A DNA stretch of 7,392 bases from an uncultured Prevotellaceae bacterium (GTDB taxonomy: Bacteria > Bacteroidota > Bacteroidia > Bacteroidales > Bacteroidaceae): contig CAMWRK010000103.1 of assembly GCA_947176655.1 (NCBI GenBank), forward strand, positions 1 through 7,392, given 5' to 3'. Shown one piece after another: positions 1 through 5,879 of the stretch. The stretch's first letter is position 1. Each line of letters begins with the position of its first letter. A model generated the notes under the pieces. The model did not search any database and was not told the origin of the DNA. It saw only the letters and a program-made list of their open reading frames with translations. Position numbers and translations under genes: made by a program.

Positions 1-570
1 AGGTATTTCATCAAGCAGATGGCAGACCATATCCGTGCACGCGTGCGCAAGGTGATGCTGTGGAACGAGAGTGTCACGGCAGGCGGTGCTGACCTTGAAC
101 TGATAAAGAGCACTGGTGCCACAATATTTTGCTGGAACCCCTGTCAGCGCGGCGCCGCCGTGGCTGCCTCGCTGGGGTTGGACGCTGTGATAACGGAGTG
201 GGGATCGGGCTGCTACTACATCAACCGCAAGCAGCACAACGGGGAATCGGAACCCGTGGCGGCTGGACATGGCGGAGCCGGTGACCAATTGCCGGCGGTG
301 TATGCCTACAAGCCTGTCCCGGACGATGTGACGGATCCGGAGCAGAGGAGGCACTACACGGGTGTGCAGGCCACGTTCTGGACAGAGCATGTTTCGGACA
401 TCAGGTATTGCGACTATCTGGCATTCCCGCGTCTGCTGGCTGTGGCCGAGGCGGCGTGGAGTCCGGAGGAAAAGAAGGACTTTGAGAGTCTGCGCACGCG
501 TTTCGAGGCTGACATTCCGCTGCTCGACATGACAGGCCGTTTGTACGGCAAACATTTTATTGCCAAGTGA
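1..570 (+). CDS. GH20 beta-N-acetylhexosaminidase, C-terminal part (5' end outside window)
   Basis: This is the last 189 residues of a family 20 glycoside hydrolase, which removes terminal N-acetylhexosamine from glycans, usually in the periplasm or at the outer surface in Bacteroidales. The frame is open from base 1 (RYFIKQ...), so the ATG at 19 is internal. Visible family landmarks are the MLWNE strand, a FCWNP segment with an aromatic residue expected in the sugar pocket, CYYINRKQ, a YAYKPVP loop, and GVQATFWTEHV followed by YLAFPRLLAVAEAAWSP, the classic GH20 end. The Trp and Glu of WTE (codons 127 and 129 of this fragment) correspond to substrate-binding residues in the family. The catalytic Asp-Glu pair and any signal peptide would lie upstream, so activity and location cannot be judged. 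Its TGA overlaps the next gene's ATG. The family call is secure; the substrate is unknown. Confidence 0.9.
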   Translation, partial: RYFIKQMADHIRARVRKVMLWNESVTAGGADLELIKSTGATIFCWNPCQRGAAVAASLGLDAVITEWGSGCYYINRKQHNGESEPVAAGHGGAGDQLPAVYAYKPVPDDVTDPEQRRHYTGVQATFWTEHVSDIRYCDYLAFPRLLAVAEAAWSPEEKKDFESLRTRFEADIPLLDMTGRLYGKHFIAK

Positions 571-1676
571 TGGAGGAGAAGATTGCAGTATTGATAAGTG
601 GCGGAGTTGACAGTGCCGTGGTGACGCACCTGCTGGTACAGCAGGGGTATAAGCCGGATCTTTATTATATTAAGATAGGCATGGAGGGTGAGGACTCCTC
701 GTGCACAGCCGAGGAGGACATAGAGCTGTCCACAGCCACGGCTCGCAAGTATGGACTGGAACTGGAGGTCATAGACCTTCAGAAGGAATACTGGGAACGC
801 GTCGTTGGCTATGCCATAGAGAGAGTGCGCAGGGGGCTTACTCCGAACCCCGACGTGATGTGCAACAGACTGATAAAGTTCGGTGCATTCGAGGAAAGGA
901 TAGGGTACAGGTATGACAAGATAGCGACGGGACACTACGGGCGCATTCTGGAGCGCGATGGCAAGGTGTGGCTCGGCGTGGCTCGGGATCCTGTCAAGGA
1001 TCAGACGGACTTTCTGGCTCAATTGCCGGGGATGGAGATACGCAGGCTCATTCTGCCTCTCGGCGACCTGATGAAGGAGGACGTGCGGCGCATAGCCGAG
1101 GAGGCGCATCTGCCTCAGGCCAGACGCAAGGACAGCCAAGGCATCTGTTTCCTGGGCAAGATAAATTACAATGATTTTTTGAGACGCTTCCTCGGAGAGC
1201 GTGAAGGCAAGGTCATAGACATTGAGACTAACCGTATCGTGGGCACGCACAAGGGTTTCTGGTTCCACACCATAGGCCAGCGCAAGGGTCTGGGTCTGAG
1301 CGGTGGCCCTTGGTTCGTGGTCAAGAAGAATGTACGTAAGAACGTCGTGTTCGTAGCCCGTGGCTGGGACACTCAGTTGCAGTACGGCCATGTGTTCCGT
1401 CTGGCGGATTTCCATGCCATCACCGAGGAACTTCCGCTTGCAGCTGACGGGACACCGTTGGAGATAGCCTTCAAGGTGCGCCACGTGGATCACTTCATGG
1501 ACGGAACCATAGAGCGGGACGGCGACGGATACATAGTACGCTCTACGCAGCCGATACAAGGCATTGCCCCGGGGCAGTTCGGATGCATCTATGACCGTAT
1601 GAAGGCGGTATGTTACGGAAGCGGGGAGATAAGCCTGCCAGGGACAGGACACGGGGATACAATGGGTAAACAATAA
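570..1676 (+). CDS. mnmA: tRNA-specific 2-thiouridylase MnmA
   Basis: This 368-residue cytoplasmic enzyme adds sulfur to C2 of the wobble uridine (U34) in Glu, Gln and Lys tRNAs, activating the base with ATP. The PP-loop SGGVDS is at residues 10-15. The two catalytic cysteines are both present: Cys98 in NPDVMCNR and Cys193 in SQGICFLG. ATGHYGRI, KDQTDFLAQL and the FHTIGQRKGLGL segment of the central domain are all typical, and length matches the family. I chose the ATG at 570, which overlaps the preceding stop as TGATG and gives MEEKIAVLISGG; a GTG at 567 would add only one residue. Its place between a glycosidase and surface-glycan genes seems a matter of shared transcription rather than pathway. 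Many Bacteroidales carry more than one MnmA-like paralogue, so which copy this is cannot be settled here. Confidence 0.96.
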   Translation: MEEKIAVLISGGVDSAVVTHLLVQQGYKPDLYYIKIGMEGEDSSCTAEEDIELSTATARKYGLELEVIDLQKEYWERVVGYAIERVRRGLTPNPDVMCNRLIKFGAFEERIGYRYDKIATGHYGRILERDGKVWLGVARDPVKDQTDFLAQLPGMEIRRLILPLGDLMKEDVRRIAEEAHLPQARRKDSQGICFLGKINYNDFLRRFLGEREGKVIDIETNRIVGTHKGFWFHTIGQRKGLGLSGGPWFVVKKNVRKNVVFVARGWDTQLQYGHVFRLADFHAITEELPLAADGTPLEIAFKVRHVDHFMDGTIERDGDGYIVRSTQPIQGIAPGQFGCIYDRMKAVCYGSGEISLPGTGHGDTMGKQ

Positions 1677-1683
1677 TTATGAT

Positions 1684-3498
1684 ATGCAAGCTATAATACT
1701 GGCCGCAGGTATGGGTCGCAGGTTGGGAGCCTATACGAAGGAAAATACCAAGTGTATGGTATCTGTCAACGGTGTGAGACTGATAGACAGGGTATTGGGA
1801 CAGCTTTCGCGTCTCGGACTTAGTCGTGTGACGATAGTTGTAGGATACAAGGGTGATAGCCTGAAGGCGCACATAGGCGGACGCTATGACGGGGTACTGA
1901 GGATAGAGTATGTTGAGAACCCTGTCTATGACAGGACGAACAATATATACTCCCTCTTCCTTGTGAGGAAAAGGATGGAGGAGGAGGATACTCTGCTGAT
2001 AGAGAGCGACCTGATATTCTCCGATAACCTTTTCCCTATGATAATGGACGCCCCCTCGCCCAACGTGGCTCTGGTGGCAAGGTATGAGAGCTGGATGGAC
2101 GGTACGATGGTCAAGATCGATGCCGAGAACAATATCGTCAACTTCATCCCGAAGAAGGCTTTCGACTATGCCGATGTGGGCGAGTATTACAAGACTGTAA
2201 ACATATATAAGTTCAGCAAGGAGTTCAGCAAGACCCGGTACGTGCCTTTTCTGGAAGCATACAGCAAGGCTTTGGGCGACAACGAGTATTACGAGCAGGT
2301 GCTGCGCGTTATTACCCACATAGACAATGCTGACCTGAAGGCTTTGCCCGTGGGCGGTGAGAAGTGGTACGAGATAGACGATGTGCAGGATCTGGACATT
2401 GCCGAGACGCTTTTCGCCGAGGGCGGGGAGATGTTCCGCAGGTACAACTGCCGCTATGGCGGCCACTGGCGCTTCCCGAAGTTGCTGGACTACTGCTATC
2501 TCGTGAACCCTTACTTCCCTCCACAGCGTATGAAAGACGAGCTGAAGGCGAACTTTGACATCCTGCTTACGGAGTATCCCTCCGGCATGTTGGTCAATTC
2601 CATGATTGCGGCCAAAAATTTCGGCATCAGCCAAGACTATGTCGTTGTGGGTAACGGTGCGGCGGAACTCATCAAAAGCCTTATGGAACAGTTGCATGGC
2701 AGGGTGGGCGTGATATATCCCACGTTCGAGGAATATCCCAACCGTCTGGCCAAGGAACGCATAGTCCAGTACATAGCTGATAACGATACCTTGTCGTATG
2801 ACGCCGATGACTTGATGGCGTTTTTCGGCGACAAGGAGATTGGCACCTTGCTTCTGATCAATCCGGACAACCCTTCCGGGAACTTCATAGACATGGATGG
2901 TGTGCTCAGGCTGGCAGACTGGTGTGACGGCAATGGGATAACGTTTGTTGTGGACGAGAGTTTCGTGGACTTCAGCGAAGGTTTTGAGCACAATTCTCTG
3001 CTGCACGACGAGATCCTGGAGGTGCACCGCCTTGTGGTGATGAAGAGTATCTCCAAGTCATTTGGAGTGCCTGGGTTGAGGCTCGGCATTCTTGCGTGTG
3101 CTGACAGGCAGCTGATTTGTCGCATGAGGAAGGATGTCTCTATATGGAACATCAATTCCTTTGCCGAGTTCTATATGCAGATATACGGCAAGTACGCGGC
3201 AGACTATACCGCGGCTTGCCATCGTTTCATATCCGAGAGGGAACGGTTCGGAGGGCTTCTCAGGCAGATTACCTTCCTGCGTGTGCTGCCTTCACAGGCG
3301 AACTATTTCTGTTGCGAGGTGACTGACCGCTATACTTCCGCTGAGCTTGCCATGAGACTGCTGGAGGGGTACGACATAATGATAAAAGATTGCGGCTCGA
3401 AGAGCACCCTGAAGGACAGGAATTACATACGTATGTCGGTCAGGGACACCAAGGACAACGATGTCCTGATAGCTGCACTAAGGGAGCTGGAACGATGA
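1684..3498 (+). CDS. Bifunctional LicC-like nucleotidyltransferase / HisC-CobD-like PLP-dependent enzyme
   Basis: A 604-residue fusion. Residues 1 to about 245 form a sugar-phosphate-type nucleotidyltransferase: LAAGMGRRLG at 6-15, TKCM at 22-25, NPVYDRTNNIYSL at 79-91 (typical of LicC-like CTP:phosphocholine cytidylyltransferases), a likely metal-binding Asp109 in IESD, and a second acidic motif EIDD at 230-233. Residues about 255-604 form a fold-type I PLP domain: GNGAAELI at 323-330, INPDNPSGN at 392-400, VVDESFVDF at 422-430, the Schiff-base Lys458 in SISKSF, the phosphate-binding Arg466, and a C-terminal YIRMSVR with candidate carboxylate-binding Arg583. It most resembles histidinol-phosphate aminotransferase and threonine-phosphate decarboxylase (CobD). 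Inference: the PLP half makes an amino-alcohol phosphate by decarboxylation or transamination, and the other half converts it to a CDP derivative for a LicD-type transferase. It starts 7 nt after mnmA and its stop overlaps the next ATG (ATGA). Confidence 0.9.
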   Translation: MQAIILAAGMGRRLGAYTKENTKCMVSVNGVRLIDRVLGQLSRLGLSRVTIVVGYKGDSLKAHIGGRYDGVLRIEYVENPVYDRTNNIYSLFLVRKRMEEEDTLLIESDLIFSDNLFPMIMDAPSPNVALVARYESWMDGTMVKIDAENNIVNFIPKKAFDYADVGEYYKTVNIYKFSKEFSKTRYVPFLEAYSKALGDNEYYEQVLRVITHIDNADLKALPVGGEKWYEIDDVQDLDIAETLFAEGGEMFRRYNCRYGGHWRFPKLLDYCYLVNPYFPPQRMKDELKANFDILLTEYPSGMLVNSMIAAKNFGISQDYVVVGNGAAELIKSLMEQLHGRVGVIYPTFEEYPNRLAKERIVQYIADNDTLSYDADDLMAFFGDKEIGTLLLINPDNPSGNFIDMDGVLRLADWCDGNGITFVVDESFVDFSEGFEHNSLLHDEILEVHRLVVMKSISKSFGVPGLRLGILACADRQLICRMRKDVSIWNINSFAEFYMQIYGKYAADYTAACHRFISERERFGGLLRQITFLRVLPSQANYFCCEVTDRYTSAELAMRLLEGYDIMIKDCGSKSTLKDRNYIRMSVRDTKDNDVLIAALRELER

Positions 3499-3533
3499 AG
3501 GTATGAGGTTGTGGGGGGGGGAACCTCGGTCAT
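3495..3533 (+). other. Disrupted 5' end of the opine-dehydrogenase-like gene (in-frame TGA at codon 4)
   Basis: An ATG at 3495 overlaps the previous stop codon as ATGA, a normal coupled junction, and reads M-K-V. The fourth codon, 3504-3506, is TGA. Past it the same frame reads G-C-G-G-G-N-L-G-H and runs without another stop into the dehydrogenase at 3534. GGGNLGH is the glycine-rich nucleotide-binding loop expected right after the first beta strand of this Rossmann fold, so these 13 codons clearly belong to the gene. One changed base in TGA would restore a 350-residue protein. The segment also holds nine consecutive Gs and a short inverted repeat. A genuine nonsense mutation, a sequence error beside the homopolymer, and an altered tract length are all possible. 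Confidence 0.8.
3505..3527 (+). repeat. G9 homopolymer inside a perfect 6-bp inverted repeat
   Basis: GAGGTT at 3505-3510 and AACCTC at 3522-3527 are perfect reverse complements; the 11-base spacer (3511-3521) is GT followed by nine Gs (3513-3521). The G run encodes the first three glycines of the GGGNLGH loop in the dehydrogenase frame. Such tracts are prone to slippage. A second ATG at 3503 (frame +2) would read into the dehydrogenase frame if the tract held 8 or 11 Gs; with the 9 seen it stops at 3608-3610 after 35 codons. The GA of the in-frame TGA forms part of the 5' arm. Confidence 0.75.
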
Positions 3534-4547
3534 GTGGCCGGTGCCTTTATGGCGTTGCAGCCGGATGTGGAAGTGACGGTGATGACGCGTTCTCCGAAGA
3601 GATGGCGTGAGGATATTGCCCTGGTAATGCCCGACGGCGGTGAGCTTGTGGCACACCTGTCGCTGGTCACCGCTGATGTGCGTCTAGCAGTGTCTGGTGC
3701 CGACTATGTGGTTCTGTGCCTGCCTGGCTTTGCCTTGGCCGATGAGATGAGACTGCTGGCTCCGTTCCTGGAGAGCGGGACGGTGGTGGGTGCTGTGGTA
3801 AGCAGCACAGGATTTTTCTTTACAGCCGAGGACAACCTGCCTGCCGGCACGGTGCTCTTCGGGTTGCAGCGCGTTCCGTTCATTTCGCGCACCATTGTCT
3901 ACGGGAGCAGGGCTCACCTTATGGGGATGAAGACTCGGCTGGAGGCCTGTGTGTCTGCTAATGGTGGCGGCACGGTGGCGGTGGCACTGCAGGAGAGGGT
4001 GCTCCGTGACGTTGAGAGGATGTTTGGCACGCCTGTCTGCCTGCTGGACAGCATCTACGAGGCAAGCCTGAGCAACAGCAATCCTTTGCTGCATCCGGCA
4101 CGCCTGTATTCGCTGTGGAGGGATTGGGACGGTGTAAAAATGTATGACAGGAATCCGCTGTTCTACGAAGAGTGGACGGACGAGGCCTCGGAGGTGCTTG
4201 TTGGCATGGATCGGGAATTGTTCGCTCTTTTGGACAGGTTGCCGGTGCGCAAGGGCAGTATTGTCCCGATACTGGAGTATTACGAAAGTGCCGATGTTGT
4301 TGCGTTGACGAGGAAATTGCGTAGCATACGTGCTTTTCGTGGCATAGCTTCTCCCATGAGGCAGGTTCCTGGCGGCTATATACCTGACGTGCAGAGCAGG
4401 TATTTTACGGAGGACTTCCGTTACGGGCTGGCAATCATACGCCGTCTGGCAAAGGAGCATGGGGTGGACACGCCGGCTATGGACAGGATATGTGGTTGGG
4501 GGTTCTCAATGCTTGACCGCGTGTGGTGCGGAGGCAGGGTGGTCTGA
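3534..4547 (+). CDS. NAD(P)-dependent opine (octopine/nopaline) dehydrogenase-family protein, 5' end interrupted
   Basis: The open part encodes 337 residues from a GTG at 3534. The true start is probably the ATG at 3495, which would give 350 residues but is separated by an in-frame TGA. Family members join an amino acid or amine to a 2-oxoacid by NAD(P)H-dependent reductive condensation in the cytoplasm. The GGGNLGH dinucleotide loop lies just upstream of 3534. Within the open frame are VEVTVMTRSPKRW (second strand, coenzyme selectivity region), ADYVVLCLPGFALADEM (residues 56-72), and the helical C-terminal domain with SNSNPLLHPARLY, whose His187 matches the catalytic histidine region of octopine dehydrogenases, and YFTEDFRYGL (290-299). 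Translation from GTG 3534 or ATG 3549 alone would lack the coenzyme loop, so the product as written is probably inactive. The gene ends 9 bp from the convergent acyltransferase gene. Family call is good; substrate is unknown, though the neighbour suggests an amino-alcohol phosphate. Confidence 0.82.
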   Translation: MAGAFMALQPDVEVTVMTRSPKRWREDIALVMPDGGELVAHLSLVTADVRLAVSGADYVVLCLPGFALADEMRLLAPFLESGTVVGAVVSSTGFFFTAEDNLPAGTVLFGLQRVPFISRTIVYGSRAHLMGMKTRLEACVSANGGGTVAVALQERVLRDVERMFGTPVCLLDSIYEASLSNSNPLLHPARLYSLWRDWDGVKMYDRNPLFYEEWTDEASEVLVGMDRELFALLDRLPVRKGSIVPILEYYESADVVALTRKLRSIRAFRGIASPMRQVPGGYIPDVQSRYFTEDFRYGLAIIRRLAKEHGVDTPAMDRICGWGFSMLDRVWCGGRVV

Positions 4548-4556
4548 GTCGCGTTG

Positions 4557-5654
4557 TCAGCCGCGTCCGAAGAGATATTTGCGGAATATGGGGCTGATGC
4601 GCAGTATGTTGCTTGTGATGATGCTGAAGGCTATCACTATCAGGGCTATGAATATGGACAGCGAGGTGTCTATGGCGAAATTGTGCTTGTTGGCCTTGAA
4701 GAAGGTGCCTACGGCGGGCAGGTTGGGCAGGAAGAGGAAGTGCAGCAGGTATATGTCGAGAGTGCGGCGGCCTATATATTGGAGCGTGCTTCCTATGAAT
4801 GTCATCTGTGAGAAGTACGGGGCATAGTGCCGGAAATACATGAACACCATGGTCAGGAGTATGAAGCGTGCCATGGTCAGCGGCAGGTTTGCCCATGCCA
4901 TGCGCAGGGTGTGCCACTTCAGTACATCCATGGTGCAGAATATCACCAGGCATACGATGGCGGGGTAGAACCACATCGAGTCCATGATACGTGTGGCCTT
5001 GTCCCAGTAGCGCCGTACGATGTTGCCGAAGAGGAAGAAGGGCATGTACTTCATGAGCTGTATCAGTGACGTGTAGTCCAGCACCGTACTCGGTGCCTTG
5101 CCTTTGTAGCCGTCGGCCCACCAGAAGTGGCGGGGGAGGTAGCATGTCTCGTAGGCCGCGAGGGAGAGGAGGAAGAACAGCGTGACGGGTATCCAGGAGG
5201 GCCGTCTGAGCTTGGATTCGGCATAGCAGAACACATAGTAGAGCACGAACATGTACAGGAGGGCCAGCGTGAACCAGTAGCCGCCCTTGGTGGGGGAGTT
5301 CAGGTTGGCCTGCAGGGCGGGCATGAACCTGGGGTAGAGTGCGGCGCAGGAGAAGAGGAAGAAGACGGCGGTGGGGAGGGTCTGTATGCGCACCTTCCTG
5401 CCCAGCAATGTGAGGAGTGTGCGTGCGTCCCATGCCAGCGAGGCCTTGTAGGCCAGGAAGCCGCTGACGAAGAAGAAGAGGGGCATGCGGAAGAGCAGGA
5501 GGAAGGACATGGAGGAGGACTGCTTGACGGGTTGGAGGAAGCCCATCTGGGCTACGTGGTAGGCCACGACGAGTATCATGGTGAAGCCGCGCATGGCGTC
5601 AAGCCATTCCATGCGCTCCTTGCGTTGCGGTGTCTCCGTGTTGGTGTTTTCCAT
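4557..5654 (-). CDS. Acyltransferase-3 family membrane O-acyltransferase
   Basis: This 365-residue integral inner-membrane protein belongs to the acyltransferase-3 family, members of which move acetyl or other acyl groups onto extracytoplasmic glycans, peptidoglycan or lipids. EWLDAMRGFTMILVVAYHV near the N terminus contains Arg22 and His33, matching the family's R-X10-H motif. FRMPLFFFVSGFLAYK (residues 55-70) is the second hallmark segment, and RRTLDIYLLHFLFLP (296-310) the usual late helix. I count about ten hydrophobic stretches, at roughly 24-41, 48-69, 93-110, 126-143, 154-173, 197-213, 226-245, 256-278, 291-312 and 331-350. There is no extra SGNH domain. The ATG at 5654 gives a short hydrophilic N terminus before helix 1. 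The gene is divergent from the LicD-LRR gene across about 225 bp, consistent with both acting on the same surface glycan. The acyl group and acceptor are unknown. Confidence 0.93.
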   Translation of the reverse strand: MENTNTETPQRKERMEWLDAMRGFTMILVVAYHVAQMGFLQPVKQSSSMSFLLLFRMPLFFFVSGFLAYKASLAWDARTLLTLLGRKVRIQTLPTAVFFLFSCAALYPRFMPALQANLNSPTKGGYWFTLALLYMFVLYYVFCYAESKLRRPSWIPVTLFFLLSLAAYETCYLPRHFWWADGYKGKAPSTVLDYTSLIQLMKYMPFFLFGNIVRRYWDKATRIMDSMWFYPAIVCLVIFCTMDVLKWHTLRMAWANLPLTMARFILLTMVFMYFRHYAPYFSQMTFIGSTLQYIGRRTLDIYLLHFLFLPNLPAVGTFFKANKHNFAIDTSLSIFIALIVIAFSIITSNILRISPIFRKYLFGRG

Positions 5655-5700
5655 ATTCCTGTGTGTATATATATAATGTATAATGTATGTGCGTGCCTCT

Positions 5701-5748
5701 GTGCCCCGCCCTGCCCCCTGCCTGCCGTCCGGTGGCGGGGCGGGGCAC
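5701..5748 (-). repeat. Strong GC-rich inverted repeat (hairpin) in the acyltransferase leader
   Basis: Bases 5701-5711 pair perfectly with 5738-5748 (11 bp, outer arm GTGCCCCGCC). After one non-Watson-Crick position (5712/5737), three more pairs form at 5713-5715 with 5734-5736, leaving an 18-base loop. No T run follows on either strand, so this is not a standard terminator. If the minus-strand -7 element at 5767-5760 is used, transcription would begin close to 5753 and this hairpin would sit at the 5' end of a leader of about 100 nt. A role in mRNA stability or expression is possible but unproven. Confidence 0.6.
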
Positions 5749-5759
5749 TATTGGCGGTG

Positions 5760-5767
5760 CAAAAATA
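5760..5767 (-). promoter_or_regulatory. Candidate -7 element for the acyltransferase gene
   Basis: Read on the minus strand, TATTTTTG matches the Bacteroidetes -7 consensus TAnnTTTG exactly. It lies about 105 bp upstream of the ATG at 5654. No clear TTTG -33 box is visible at the expected distance (around plus positions 5787-5791, which read CCGCG), so the promoter may be weak or need an activator. Confidence 0.5.
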
Positions 5768-5778
5768 CTAAAATATAT

Positions 5779-5809
5779 TTTGCCGTCCGCGGATTTATGC
5801 TTAATTTTG
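5779..5809 (+). promoter_or_regulatory. Bacteroidetes-type promoter of the LicD-LRR gene
   Basis: TTTG at 5779-5782 (-33 box) and TAATTTTG at 5802-5809 (-7 box, exact TAnnTTTG) are separated by 19 bases, the spacing known for the primary sigma factor in Bacteroidetes. Transcription should begin near 5815, giving a leader of about 65 nt before the ATG at 5880. The local A/T richness contrasts with the GC-rich flanks. Confidence 0.75.
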
Positions 5810-5879
5810 CACCCTGACGCGGCACACGGGCTGCCGTCCCTTTTCTTTATTGCATTGTACAAACGTCCATACCGTCACC

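Larger units (their letters stand above)
5756..5813. repeat. 9-bp inverted repeat carrying mirror-image -7 elements
   Basis: GGTGCAAAA (5756-5764) and TTTTGCACC (5805-5813) are exact reverse complements enclosing 40 bp. Each arm contains most of a TAnnTTTG element pointing outward: TATTTTTGCACC on the minus strand and TAATTTTGCACC on the plus strand. A second, shorter pair, GCAAAA (5759-5764) and TTTTGC (5778-5783), overlaps the minus -7 and the plus -33. The arms may match simply because both are promoter cores, or they may also form an operator. Confidence 0.6.

Noticed and set aside
414..1673. Long minus-strand open frame (419 codons) opposite mnmA
   Set aside because: It mirrors mnmA, whose catalytic motifs are intact, and shows no recognisable domain; long antisense frames arise from codon bias in GC-rich genes.
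1543..3027. Minus-strand open frame of 494 codons opposite the LicC-PLP fusion
   Set aside because: No domain or motif, and it lies over a well-supported gene on the other strand.
5127..5771. Plus-strand open frame of 214 codons opposite the acyltransferase
   Set aside because: Extreme Glu/Gly richness is the mirror of Leu/Phe/Pro codons in the membrane protein; no domain seen.
5701..5813. Invertible (phase-variable) promoter
   Set aside because: The two inverted repeats are separate short pairs (spacers 18-26 and 40 bases), much closer than the arms of known Bacteroides invertible promoters, and do not resemble their recombination sites.
5723..5839. Three copies of TGCCGTCC at 5723, 5781 and 5832
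   Set aside because: The same 8-mer also occurs inside coding sequence near 6819, so it probably reflects base composition rather than a regulator site.
5850..5879. TTG at 5850 as the start of the LicD-LRR gene
   Set aside because: The ten added residues (MHCTNVHTVT) do not look like part of the family, and two ATG codons follow at 5880 and 5883.
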